DNA of 64,000 nt, taken from contig NZ_JAHQYI010000003.1 of NCBI RefSeq assembly GCF_019061125.1, positions 62,001-126,000 of the forward strand, written 5' to 3'. The notes under the pieces are model-generated. The model was not told where the DNA came from and searched no databases. It worked only from the letters and a program-made list of their open reading frames with translations. Positions 53,580-64,000 of the stretch are shown here, in pieces. The position numbers were made by a program, and so were the translations under genes. Position 1 is the stretch's first letter. Each line of letters begins with the position of its first letter. The stretch comes from Microbacterium sp. NC79 (GTDB lineage: Bacteria > Actinomycetota > Actinomycetes > Actinomycetales > Microbacteriaceae).

Positions 53580-53984
53580 TTAGTTGGAGCTGAATCCGAC
53601 CAGGAGTCCGCCCGTCACCTTGACCGCCATGTTGTAAAGACCCGCAATGACAGCACCCATCACGGTTGTCACAATGAGGTTCAAAATAGCGACAACGGCC
53701 GCTGCTGCCATAACGCGCGGCAGTGTCAAAAACTCAGCGATTCGCAATTCACCGTCAGAAATGGTTCCGACTAGGTCATCCACATCGGCAATCATGTTCG
53801 TCGCGTTCAAGACCATGTAAATCATGAAGAACGACACGAGTGTCACGATCGCGATCGCAATGCCCGCCAGGAATGACAGCTTCACTGCCGACCAGAAGTC
53901 GAGGTAGACGACCCGCAGACGAACCTGCTTCGATGTGGTCTTGCGGCTCGACTTTTTGGCGAGCTTGTCAGCTACGGTGCTCAT
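53580..53984 (-). CDS. DUF3566 membrane protein
   Basis: A 134-residue protein with a basic N-terminus ([16 protein letters not shown]) and two long membrane helices ([23 protein letters not shown] and [23 protein letters not shown]). DUF3566 genes follow gyrA across actinobacteria; the function is unknown. It starts by a 4-bp overlap with the gyrA stop, so it is translationally coupled to gyrase. Confidence 0.93.
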   Translation of the reverse strand: MSTVADKLAKKSSRKTTSKQVRLRVVYLDFWSAVKLSFLAGIAIAIVTLVSFFMIYMVLNATNMIADVDDLVGTISDGELRIAEFLTLPRVMAAAAVVAILNLIVTTVMGAVIAGLYNMAVKVTGGLLVGFSSN

Positions 53985-56524
53985 GCTTGCGTGCTCTCCT
54001 CCGGGGTTTCGGTCGAGTCAGTGGTCGACTCTTCGTTCTCTTCACCCAGGCCTCGCTCACTGTTTCTGGCGATCGCAAGAATGCGGTCGTCTTCATCAGC
54101 GCGAGTGAACACAACACCCATAGTGTCGCGGCCCTTGGCGGGCACCTCGGCCACGGCAGAGCGTACCACCTTGCCGCTGGCAAGAACCACCAAGACTTCG
54201 TCATCCTCGGCGACGATCAAGCCGCCGGCGAGCACACCGCGATCCTCGGTCAGCTTGGCCACCTTGATGCCCAGACCGCCACGGCCCTGAACACGGTATT
54301 CCGAGACGGCAGTGCGCTTGGCGTAGCCCCCCTCGGTCACCACAAACACGAAGCTGTCTTCCTGAACAACCGATGCAGACAGGAGCGAGTCGCCATCGCG
54401 GAACTTCATGCCACGGACACCCTCGGTGGCACGGCCCATCGGGCGCAGCGTTTCATCCGAAGCGGTGAAGCGCACCGACATGCCATGGCTCGAGATCAGC
54501 ATGAGATCGTCGTCACCGTTAACCAGCAGCGCGCCGATCAGTTCATCCTGCTCACGCAGGCGAATGGCAATGATGCCGCCCTGGCGGTTGGTGTCGTAGT
54601 CGGCCAGGCGCGTCTTCTTGACGGTGCCTTCGCGCGTGGCAAGGACGAGATATTCGGCGGCCGCGTAGTCCTTGAGGTCAAGGATCTGAGCGACCTGCTC
54701 ATCGGGCTGCAATGCCAGCAGGTTGGCAACGTGCTGACCCTTTGCATCACGACCGGCTTCCGGAATCTCATACGTCTTGATGCGGTAGACGCGACCCTTC
54801 GTGGTGAAGAACAGCAACCAGTGGTGCGTCGTCGTCACGAAGAAGTGCTCAACGAGGTCATCGGCACGCAGCTGCGCACCCTTGACCCCCTTACCGCCGC
54901 GGTGTTGCTGGCGGTAGTTGTCGCTGCGCGTGCGCTTGACGTAGCCCTCACGGGTAACCGTGACGACCATTTCTTCTTCCGGAATGAGGTCTTCGATCGA
55001 CATATCGCCGTCGAAGCCGTGCAGAATGTGCGTGCGGCGGTCATCGCCGAATTTGTCGACGATGCCGGTGAGCTCTTCAGCGATGATCGAACGCTGGCGC
55101 TCGGGCGACGCGATGATGTCTTTGTAGTCCGCAATTTTCAGCTCAAGTTCGGCTGCCTCATCGATGATCTTCTGACGTTCCATCGCAGCCAATCGGCGCA
55201 GCTGCATCGACAGAATGGCTTCTGCCTGATCGCTGTCGATATCGAGCAACTGCTGCAGACCTTCGTTAGCAGCCTGGGTCGTCGACGAACGACGAATCAA
55301 CGCAATCACTTCGTCGAGTGCGTCGAGCGCCTTCAGGAAAGCAGCCAGAATGTGCATGCGCGCTTCAGCCTTTGCAAGGCGGAACTGCGTACGACGCACG
55401 ATCACTTCAACCTGGTGGGCAACCCACAGCGAAATGAACTGGTCAAGCGTCAGCGTGCGTGGCACACCATCAACGATGGCCAGCATGTTGGCGCCGAAGT
55501 TTTCTTGCAGCGAGGTGTGCTTGTACAGGTTGTTCAACACAACCTTCGCGACCGCGTCACGCTTCAACACAACAACGAGGCGCTGACCGGTACGGTCACT
55601 CGTCTCGTCGCGAATGTCAGCGATACCGGTGACCTTGCCTTCGCGGGCAAGATCACCAATCTTCACCGCGAGGTTATCGGGGTTGACCTGGTAAGGCAGC
55701 TCCGTCACAACCAGGCACGTGCGGCCCTGAATCTCTTCGATATTGACGACAGCACGCATCGTGATGGAACCACGACCGGTGCGGTATGCATCACGGATGC
55801 CCTTGGTTCCGAGGATCTGCGCGCCCGTCGGGAAGTCCGGGCCGTGTACGCGAGCCATGAGTGCTTCCAGCAGCTCTTCACGCGACGCATCCGGATTCTG
55901 CAGTGCCCACAGCGCACCTTCGGCAACTTCACGCAGGTTGTGCGGCGGGATGTTGGTTGCCATACCGACGGCAATACCAACGGAACCATTGACCAGCAGG
56001 TTCGGGAAGCGCGAAGGCAGAACCGTCGGCTCCTGAGTTTCACCGTCGTAGTTCTCCTGGAAGTCGACAGTGCCTTCTTCAATGTCGCGCACCATTTCGA
56101 GCGCGAGCGGAGCCATCTTGGTCTCGGTGTATCGCGGGGCAGCCGCACCCATGTTTCCGGGCGAACCGAAGTTACCCTGGCCCAGGGCCAGCGGGTAGCG
56201 AAGCGACCACGGCTGCACGAGGCGCACGAGGGCGTCGTAAATCGCGGTGTCACCGTGCGGGTGGTACTGACCCATGACCTCGCCGACAACACGGGCGCAC
56301 TTCGAGAACTTCTTGTCTGGGCGGAAGCCACCGTCATACATCGCGTAAATCACGCGACGGTGCACGGGCTTCATGCCATCGCGCACGTCAGGCAGGGCAC
56401 GGCCGATGATGACGGCCATCGCGTAGTCAAGGTACGAGCGCTGCATTTCCAGCTGGAGATCGACCTGGTCGATCTTGCCGTGGTCGTGCGCGGGGGTCTG
56501 ATCCGGACGTTCTTCGTCAGTCAT
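53981..56524 (-). CDS. gyrA: DNA gyrase subunit A
   Basis: An 847-residue topoisomerase subunit that breaks and rejoins DNA. The active-site Tyr is in APRYTETKM, and the quinolone-determining region reads [15 protein letters not shown], with Thr where E. coli has Ser83. The six-bladed C-terminal domain carries the GyrA box QHRGGKG, in which the usual second residue Arg/Lys is His. It lies 33 bp after gyrB. A C-terminal Glu/Ser/Thr tail ends it. Confidence 0.97.
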   Translation of the reverse strand: MTDEERPDQTPAHDHGKIDQVDLQLEMQRSYLDYAMAVIIGRALPDVRDGMKPVHRRVIYAMYDGGFRPDKKFSKCARVVGEVMGQYHPHGDTAIYDALVRLVQPWSLRYPLALGQGNFGSPGNMGAAAPRYTETKMAPLALEMVRDIEEGTVDFQENYDGETQEPTVLPSRFPNLLVNGSVGIAVGMATNIPPHNLREVAEGALWALQNPDASREELLEALMARVHGPDFPTGAQILGTKGIRDAYRTGRGSITMRAVVNIEEIQGRTCLVVTELPYQVNPDNLAVKIGDLAREGKVTGIADIRDETSDRTGQRLVVVLKRDAVAKVVLNNLYKHTSLQENFGANMLAIVDGVPRTLTLDQFISLWVAHQVEVIVRRTQFRLAKAEARMHILAAFLKALDALDEVIALIRRSSTTQAANEGLQQLLDIDSDQAEAILSMQLRRLAAMERQKIIDEAAELELKIADYKDIIASPERQRSIIAEELTGIVDKFGDDRRTHILHGFDGDMSIEDLIPEEEMVVTVTREGYVKRTRSDNYRQQHRGGKGVKGAQLRADDLVEHFFVTTTHHWLLFFTTKGRVYRIKTYEIPEAGRDAKGQHVANLLALQPDEQVAQILDLKDYAAAEYLVLATREGTVKKTRLADYDTNRQGGIIAIRLREQDELIGALLVNGDDDLMLISSHGMSVRFTASDETLRPMGRATEGVRGMKFRDGDSLLSASVVQEDSFVFVVTEGGYAKRTAVSEYRVQGRGGLGIKVAKLTEDRGVLAGGLIVAEDDEVLVVLASGKVVRSAVAEVPAKGRDTMGVVFTRADEDDRILAIARNSERGLGEENEESTTDSTETPEESTQA

Positions 56525-56557
56525 ATCGATGTCGTTTCTTGTTCTTCAGTCTCGGAA

Positions 56558-58636
<2,079 letters not shown>

Positions 58637-58731
58637 TTAGTCAGCGTTCAGTCTATCAAGAAAGCGTAGGCAAACGGCCACATATGCCCCTGTGCCGCGC
58701 GAAAATGGTTCCGGGTACCGCCGTAGGTGGT

Positions 58732-59217
58732 TTAACCGTAGGTATCGCGAGGTCCCCGGCCTGGCGCTGTGCGTGGACCCCATTTCCACGAGGGTACGTC
58801 CGGCCCTAAGAAGCGCACAGATGAAACTTTCGCCGCGGGATGGTGAACGGCGATCTGCGTCATGATCACCGCGCGCATCAGTTGCAGCTGCTTTGCCCAC
58901 GCGGTGGAGTCGCACCGAATCGTGAGAACGCCGTCGGCGAGGCCGACCGGTGTGGTGTGTTGTGCTGTCTCGTCGCCAGCGATTTCTTTCCAGTTTTGGA
59001 GGAGATCCTCCTGTGCGAGAAGGGGGTCCCATCCGGACTTTTTCGTCAGGTCGGCAAGCACACTGTCGATGGAATGCGGGTCACGGCCAGGCATGAACGG
59101 TGCGGCCGGATCGTCTTCATCGATGCGCACACGCTTACGACGGCGATTCGGAGCCTTGAGACCGCGCAGGCGAAGGTAGGTGGCGAGCGTCTCGGGAAGA
59201 TCTGCGTTCTCGCTCAA
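58732..59217 (-). CDS. dciA: DciA-family (DUF721) replicative helicase operator
   Basis: A 161-residue protein of the DUF721 family. The conserved domain includes WKEIAGDETAQHTTPVGLADGVLTIRC and TAWAKQLQL. DciA loads or operates the DnaB helicase in bacteria that lack DnaC (family knowledge). It sits between recF and gyrB as usual and overlaps recF by 4 bp. The C-terminus is Pro/Gly/Arg-rich. Confidence 0.92.
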   Translation of the reverse strand: MSENADLPETLATYLRLRGLKAPNRRRKRVRIDEDDPAAPFMPGRDPHSIDSVLADLTKKSGWDPLLAQEDLLQNWKEIAGDETAQHTTPVGLADGVLTIRCDSTAWAKQLQLMRAVIMTQIAVHHPAAKVSSVRFLGPDVPSWKWGPRTAPGRGPRDTYG

Positions 59218-60452
59218 AACGGTTCATCCTCCTCGGCAACGGTGACATCGCTTTCGCCTGCCGTCAGGATCGTTTCTGACACGCTATTTTCCGAGTTTTC
59301 TGCCGGTTCGATCGCGATGATCTGGCCAGATTGCACCCGCACGACGTGTGCACGCAACTGGGGCGGAACATCTTCTTCGACTGCAGACGTGACAATGACC
59401 TGCTCATAACCGGCGGCGAGCTCGGCGAGTCGTGTGCGTCGTTGGGCATCAAGCTCGGCGAAAACGTCGTCAAGAATCAGAATGGGGTCGCCTGCACTGA
59501 GCTCTTCGCGCAGAAGTTCGGCTGAGGCCAACCGCAGTGCGAGTGCAACCGACCACGATTCACCATGCGATGCGTAACCTTTCACGGGCAGCCCGCGCAC
59601 CATCAACAGCAGGTCATCTCGGTGCGGACCGACGAGAGTTAACCCGCGTTCCAGCTCACTCGAGCGCTTTGCCACGAGAGCCGCACGGAACAGCTCAGCC
59701 GTGGTTCCGCTCTGCGCGCTGTCAACGGACGCCTCATTTTCTTCCGGGTCGGCGCCGGTTATTGACAGCACCCAGGTGAGTGTCGGCGAGTGGTCGGCGC
59801 CGGCGATCGCGGTGTAGGCATCGGCGACGGGAGTTGCCATTTCGGCAGCCAGGGCGAGACGCGCATCGATGAGCTGTGATCCAAACGCGATGAGTTTGTC
59901 ATCCCACACCTCGAGGGTGGAGAGGCCTTCGCCCTTGACACCGCGGGCACGCGCTGACTTCAGCAGTGCGTTGCGCTGTTTGAGCACGCGTTCATAGTCA
60001 GCGATGATGCCTGCCATGCGCGGGCGACGCTGAATCAGCATTTGGTCAGCGAATTTTCGTCGTGCCGACGGATCACCACGCACAATCTGGAGATCTTCGG
60101 GAGCGAACAACACGACGTGCGCATACCGAGGCAATTCGGCCGGTTTTACCGGCGCCCCGTTTACACGCGCTTTGTTTGCGCCTTGTTTGTTGATCTGGAG
60201 ATCGAGCGTGACGCGACGTTCGCCGTGCGCAAGCCGGGCCCGAACAAACGCGGCATCTTGTCCTTCGCGCACGAGCGGTGCATCTTGCGAAACGCGGTGC
60301 GAGCCAAGCGTTGCGAGGTAGGCGAGAGACTCAGCGAGGTTGGTTTTTCCCTGGCCATTGCGTCCGACGAAGACGTTTGCGCCTCGGGCAAGCGAGACTT
60401 CCGCTGTTTTGTAGTTGCGAAAGTCTTGCAGCCCGAGGTGCTCAACAAACAT
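59214..60452 (-). CDS. recF: DNA replication and repair protein RecF
   Basis: A 412-residue SMC-like ATPase that loads RecA at gaps. Walker A is GRNGQGKTNLAES near residue 32-44, and Walker B is LILDDVFAELDAQRRTRL. It is longer than E. coli RecF (357) because of an acidic C-terminal tail rich in Glu/Ser. It starts 5 bp after dnaN. Confidence 0.95.
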   Translation of the reverse strand: MFVEHLGLQDFRNYKTAEVSLARGANVFVGRNGQGKTNLAESLAYLATLGSHRVSQDAPLVREGQDAAFVRARLAHGERRVTLDLQINKQGANKARVNGAPVKPAELPRYAHVVLFAPEDLQIVRGDPSARRKFADQMLIQRRPRMAGIIADYERVLKQRNALLKSARARGVKGEGLSTLEVWDDKLIAFGSQLIDARLALAAEMATPVADAYTAIAGADHSPTLTWVLSITGADPEENEASVDSAQSGTTAELFRAALVAKRSSELERGLTLVGPHRDDLLLMVRGLPVKGYASHGESWSVALALRLASAELLREELSAGDPILILDDVFAELDAQRRTRLAELAAGYEQVIVTSAVEEDVPPQLRAHVVRVQSGQIIAIEPAENSENSVSETILTAGESDVTVAEEDEPF

Positions 60453-60457
60453 CGCGC

Positions 60458-61600
60458 TCAGCGAAGGAGCAGGTTGGGCTGCAACAGGTACTTGAAGTTG
60501 TCGCCTGAAGCACCATCGACCGACGTCTGCGCCGTGATCAATACGGGGCTGAGCTTGTTCGCGTTGTCGGTTGAGGTAAACGTGATGCGGGTGAACTCGC
60601 TCTTGACAGCGCCGAGGGCCTCGGTCAAGAACTGCGGGTTCAGGCCAATGACGACATCGTCGCCGCCGGAAAGCGTGGCATCGATCGATTCGGATGCGCG
60701 AGCCTGCTCGTTGCCTGAAGCATCCATCGTGACCGACTCGTTCGTGAAGGTGAAGCGCAGCGGAGCCGAGCGGTCAAGCACGAGCGAAACACGGCGCACA
60801 GCTTCAACGAGATCTGCGGTGTTCACGACGGCGTAGTGCTCAGTCTGCTCGGGGAACAGGCGGCGGACCGGCGGGAAATTTCCCTTGATCAACAGCGAAG
60901 TGACGGTTTTGTTGCCTGCCGTGAACGAAATGATCTCGCGATCACCTGATCCGGAGAAGGCAACCGAAATGTTTTCGGCGTGCGAGAACGTCTTGCCAAC
61001 TTCGAGCAGCGTGCGGGCCGGAACCAGCGCAGTGCTGTCGACGGATTGGCCGTCCCACTGCACATCGCGAAGCGCGACGCGGTAACGGTCAGTTGCGACG
61101 AGGCTGAGCTCTGTGCCGGCAACTTCAAGCAGCACACCGGTCAGCACCGGCGTGACATCATCGCGGGAAGCAGCAAAACCGACCTGAGCAATTGCGGTGG
61201 CAAATTCCTCAGCAGGAACGAGTCCTGATTCGCCTGTCACTTCCGGGATCGCCGGGTATTCCGCGACGGGCATGGAAGCCAGCGTGAATCGGGCGGAACC
61301 ACAGGTCAGCAGAATTCCACCATCGTCTTGCGTTGCCAGCTCGATGGGAGCATTCGGCAATCGGCTTGCGATATCGGAAAGCAGCCGACCATGCACGAGG
61401 ATCGTGCCCGGCTCGTCGATCGTTGCCTCAATGACGGTTCGCGCCGACGCTTCGTAGTCGAAAGCCGACAACGACAAACCCTCGTCAGTTGCTTCGATAA
61501 GCACTCCGGCCAGGATCGGCTGCGGGTTGCGCTGCGGCAACAACTTGACGACGAACGAGACGGCTTCGCTGAAAACGTCGCGATTCACGTGGAACTTCAC
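60458..61600 (-). CDS. dnaN: DNA polymerase III beta subunit (sliding clamp)
   Basis: A 380-residue clamp of three similar domains that tethers the replicative polymerase. The start is the GTG at 61600 (MKFHVNRDVFSEAVSFVVK), with GGGAG five bases upstream; an upstream frame to 61663 enters oriC and lacks similarity. The C-terminus ends in LLQPNLLLR rather than the enterobacterial MRL. It is transcribed away from oriC together with recF and dciA. Confidence 0.96.
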   Translation of the reverse strand: MKFHVNRDVFSEAVSFVVKLLPQRNPQPILAGVLIEATDEGLSLSAFDYEASARTVIEATIDEPGTILVHGRLLSDIASRLPNAPIELATQDDGGILLTCGSARFTLASMPVAEYPAIPEVTGESGLVPAEEFATAIAQVGFAASRDDVTPVLTGVLLEVAGTELSLVATDRYRVALRDVQWDGQSVDSTALVPARTLLEVGKTFSHAENISVAFSGSGDREIISFTAGNKTVTSLLIKGNFPPVRRLFPEQTEHYAVVNTADLVEAVRRVSLVLDRSAPLRFTFTNESVTMDASGNEQARASESIDATLSGGDDVVIGLNPQFLTEALGAVKSEFTRITFTSTDNANKLSPVLITAQTSVDGASGDNFKYLLQPNLLLR

Positions 61601-61629
61601 GTTCGCTCCCTTGAACTCCCTGCTTGGGG

Positions 61630-61960
61630 TTACAACACTAGCGCCACTGTGTGGACAAGCCACAGCCCACAGCCAAATCCGTCAAGGTCATCGGAAGTCT
61701 GGCCTATAGAGAGAGATCTGGTTAACAGTGTTAACACCTGTGGATACTGTGGACAACTCTGTGGAAGCCAAGCGAGAGTAGGGAATCACAATGGTGTTAC
61801 TTGTGGAAATCGGTGTAATTACGCGGGAGAACAACCCTGTGGAAAACTTCCCGAAATCACAAGTTCTCCACAAGCCTTGTCATTTCGTTCACAATCCGTC
61901 GACAGGAAAACAGGCTTATCCACAAGTTATCCACACGTGTGTGAAACTCCTTTTTGAGGC
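61630..61960. other. oriC: Chromosomal replication origin, oriC
   Basis: Two perfect DnaA boxes TTATCCACA at 61916-61924 and 61927-61935, 11 bp apart. Related boxes are at 61650 (TGTGGACAA), 61739 (TGTGGATAC), 61748 (TGTGGACAA), 61760, 61802, 61838 and 61864 (TTCTCCACA). A 15-base palindrome GTTAACAGTGTTAAC lies at 61721-61735. A T-rich stretch at 61945-62010 may be the unwinding element. Location between dnaN and dnaA is standard for actinobacteria. Confidence 0.93.
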
Positions 61961-62290
61961 CTTCTCGGGCGCGTCGCGGGCGATTTGACGCACTTTTTCG
62001 CCTCCAAGGTCATTTTTGATGTCGAGAAACTCGAACGGGCAGAGCGCCAGCGAGCGTTGTTTGGTGGTCGATGCCTGCTTGAGAGAATCCGTTCTGACGA
62101 CTTATTTCGGCAGCTTTCGAACGCAGCTCATGGTTCCGAACGGAAAATCGTCGAAATAGCGCTCTGAGCGTCGTTGAGAGTGTGGAGCTCACTGAGCCCC
62201 GGTGGCGACCTGAGCGCGCACCGGATGGCCGGTGATACCCGTGCCAGGCATGACCGGCGCTGTGTGTGCGCGGAGAATCGTTTCAGACAA
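61961..62290. other. Non-coding flank of oriC
   Basis: About 330 bp between the last DnaA box and the dnaA terminator. I see no gene. Short frames here lack protein character. One copy of TGGTTCCG is at 62131-62138. Confidence 0.6.
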
Positions 62291-62337
62291 CGAAAATCCC
62301 CGACTTCGAGAGATGAAGTCGGGGATTTTCGGTTTTC
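62291..62337 (-). terminator. Terminator of dnaA
   Basis: A perfect 17-bp stem (62291-62307 with 62315-62331) and a 7-base loop, 40 bp past the dnaA stop, with T-rich flanks on both strands. Confidence 0.9.
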
Positions 62338-62371
62338 GCGCGATTTAACGCGCTGAGATTGATTGTGCGTG

Positions 62372-63769
62372 TCAGCGGCGGCTGAGCTGCGCGGTGATCT
62401 CCGTGACCTGGTTATAGATCGAGCGGCGCTCTTTCATGAGCTCGGCAATCTTCTTGTACGCGTACATCACGGTGGTGTGGTCGCGTCCGCCAAAGAGCTG
62501 ACCGATCTTCGGTAGGGAAAGACTCGTGCGTTCGCGGCACAGATACATGGCAATCTGACGAGCAGTGGCGACCGCCTGGGAACGGCTGGAACCATAGAGA
62601 TCGTCGACGGTGAACTTAAAGTACTGCGCAGTCACCGTAATGATGTCGGTCGGAGAAATGACATTTGCCTCAGTCTGGTCAACGATGTCGCGCAGCACCG
62701 TCTGGGCCAGACCCATGTCGAGGGTGGAGCGGTTGAGGCTCGCAAATGCGGAGACGCGGATGAGGGCGCCCTCGAGCTCGCGAATGTTCGACGAGACCAT
62801 GGTGGCGATGTAGGTGAGCACCTCATCGGGAATCTGCAGCCGTTCGCTCTGTGCCTTTTTGCGGAGAATCGCGATACGGGTTTCCAGGTCAGGTGCCTGA
62901 ACGTCGGTGATCAAACCCCACTCGAAGCGCGAACGCATGCGATCTTCGAACCCGGTGAGCAACTTCGGTGCGACATCACTTGTGATCACAACCTGCTTGT
63001 CGTGATCGTGCAGCGTGTTGAACGTGTGGAAGAACGCTTCCTGCGTCTCGGCGCGGCCCTGCAAGAATTGAATGTCATCGATCAGGAGAATGTCGACGTC
63101 GCGGTAGCGGGCTTGGAAAGCGGAACCACGGTTGTTGGCGATCGAGTTGATGAAGTCGTTGGTGAATTCTTCGCTGGAAACATAACGAACGCGCACGCCG
63201 GCGTAGAGATTAATCGCGTAATCGCCGATGGCGTGCAAGAGGTGGGTCTTACCAAGACCGGAGTCACCATAAATGAAGAGCGGGTTGTAAGCCTTAGCAG
63301 GCGCTTCGGCGACGGCGACAGCGGCAGCGTGCGAGAACCGGTTGGACTGGCCGATAACGAAGCTGTCGAACGTGTATTTCGGGTTCAACCTCGTGTCGTG
63401 ACGAGAATTGTGCGTCTGTACTGGTTCCGGAGCCGGCTCTTCGATCGGACGCGGAATGGGATTCTCGTGCACAGTGACCGGTGCGGTGATCTGCGTTTCG
63501 TTGAGTTCAGGGTCGACAGCGATGCGGAATCCGGTCGCCTCGTTTTCGCCGACAGCGGCGAGAGCCTCGCTCATGGGCTGCTTGATTCGCTTGAGCTGGC
63601 CGGCCGTTAAATCATTCGGCACCAGGATGTAGAGCATTCCGCCCATCACACCCTGTGCGACGGCGAGGTTAAGGAAGCCATGCATTTGCGGTGTGACGCG
63701 GTCATCGGTCGCAAGGTGCTGCATGACGGCTTTCCAGACAGGAACATCCGGAATGTCGTGCTGCGTCAT
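62372..63769 (-). CDS. dnaA: Chromosomal replication initiator DnaA
   Basis: A 465-residue AAA+ initiator. Domain I is at the N-terminus, and a short Pro/Glu-rich domain II follows near 100-120. Domain III has Walker [14 protein letters not shown] and Walker [11 protein letters not shown]. Domain IV has the DNA-binding signature [10 protein letters not shown]...[11 protein letters not shown] 63769 begins the family match; the frame upstream to 63841 crosses a DnaA box and is not conserved. Transcribed toward oriC. Confidence 0.96.
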   Translation of the reverse strand: MTQHDIPDVPVWKAVMQHLATDDRVTPQMHGFLNLAVAQGVMGGMLYILVPNDLTAGQLKRIKQPMSEALAAVGENEATGFRIAVDPELNETQITAPVTVHENPIPRPIEEPAPEPVQTHNSRHDTRLNPKYTFDSFVIGQSNRFSHAAAVAVAEAPAKAYNPLFIYGDSGLGKTHLLHAIGDYAINLYAGVRVRYVSSEEFTNDFINSIANNRGSAFQARYRDVDILLIDDIQFLQGRAETQEAFFHTFNTLHDHDKQVVITSDVAPKLLTGFEDRMRSRFEWGLITDVQAPDLETRIAILRKKAQSERLQIPDEVLTYIATMVSSNIRELEGALIRVSAFASLNRSTLDMGLAQTVLRDIVDQTEANVISPTDIITVTAQYFKFTVDDLYGSSRSQAVATARQIAMYLCRERTSLSLPKIGQLFGGRDHTTVMYAYKKIAELMKERRSIYNQVTEITAQLSRR

Positions 63770-64000
63770 GGCTGTGTTTCCCCCAACGGAAGTGCGCAAT
63801 GAACCTGAGTTCATGCTGTGGATAACCCGGCGTTTGTGCAACGGTAGCGAGCCGGGTGGGCAAGAGCAACCTCCACTCTACGGCGGATTTGTGCGTGTCT
63901 TCTGGGGTTTGACCGGAACGTGGGGATAATCACTAGTTTGGGTCTCAGTTTGCTTGTTGGCCGGGAAAGTCGTAGCCTAAATCGGTTGACTTATGCCCCG
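63770..64000. promoter_or_regulatory. dnaA promoter region with DnaA box
   Basis: 231 bp up to the window edge. A perfect box TGTGGATAA at 63817-63825 and a one-mismatch TGGGGATAA at 63921-63929 suggest autoregulation of dnaA. No start of the expected divergent rpmH gene is reached before the edge. Confidence 0.65.

Noticed and set aside
61973-62192. Possible short genes between oriC and dnaA
   Set aside because: Frames of about 60 codons without start signals or protein-like composition; the region is origin flank.

Overview
The window is a high-GC actinobacterial chromosome segment, most likely Microbacteriaceae (Microbacterium-like). The evidence is the ori-proximal gene order (dnaA, dnaN, recF, dciA, gyrB, gyrA, a DUF3566 gene, then tRNA-Ile and tRNA-Ala), a class E sortase beside crgA, the fhaA-fhaB-pstP-rodA-pbpA-pknA-pknB operon, frequent GTG starts and 4-bp ATGA/GTGA gene overlaps. 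oriC lies between dnaN and dnaA near 61.65-61.94 kb, so the window is one replichore arm read toward the origin.

Region 1 (1-15.7 kb) is a CoA-thioester catabolic cluster read almost entirely leftward in two blocks around a pair of LysR regulators. Left block: acyl-CoA dehydrogenase (cut by the window edge), NDP-forming acyl-CoA synthetase, PaaG-type crotonase, a cysteine-less thiolase-fold protein with a DUF35 partner, MaoC hydratase, HSD17B4-like SDR and an MBL hydrolase. Right block: acyl-CoA dehydrogenase, AMACR-like CaiB/BaiF protein, enoyl-CoA hydratase, nitronate-monooxygenase-like flavoprotein, second PaaG-type crotonase and a bona fide thiolase. Together these suggest beta-oxidation and probably retro-aldol cleavage of a methyl-branched or polycyclic acyl-CoA (steroid side chain or isoprenoid type). 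The substrate is an inference.

Region 2 (15.9-20.4 kb) holds an orphan NMT1-type binding lipoprotein, a GNAT remnant, a YeiE-like LysR gene divergent from a yeiH gene with two frameshifts, and a MepB-like gene. Region 3 (20.4-35.4 kb) holds malate synthase G with a GlcG-like gene under a divergent IclR regulator, a leftward Dpp-type ABC operon that continues into an IclR regulator, a DAO-family oxidase and an isochorismatase-fold hydrolase, then a photolyase and a long-form isocitrate lyase. The two glyoxylate-shunt enzymes are about 11 kb apart.

Region 4 (35.5-51.1 kb) holds tRNA-Leu, a perfect 24-bp inverted repeat, a G-rich tract, the Ser/Thr signalling and cell-elongation operon, pabA, a 51-residue membrane protein missed at usual length cut-offs, srtE, crgA, an oriC-like DnaA-box segment, rhomboid, cyclophilin, assorted small genes, tRNA-Ala and tRNA-Ile. 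Region 5 (51.2-64 kb) holds a VIT-family transporter, a large anchored extracellular protein and the replication genes with oriC. Most of the window is ordinary chromosome. The items most worth a second look are the cysteine-less thiolase/DUF35/MaoC set, the oriC-like DnaA-box segment 15 kb from oriC, the broken yeiH, the 24-bp palindrome, and an apparently over-represented octamer (TGGTTCCG).
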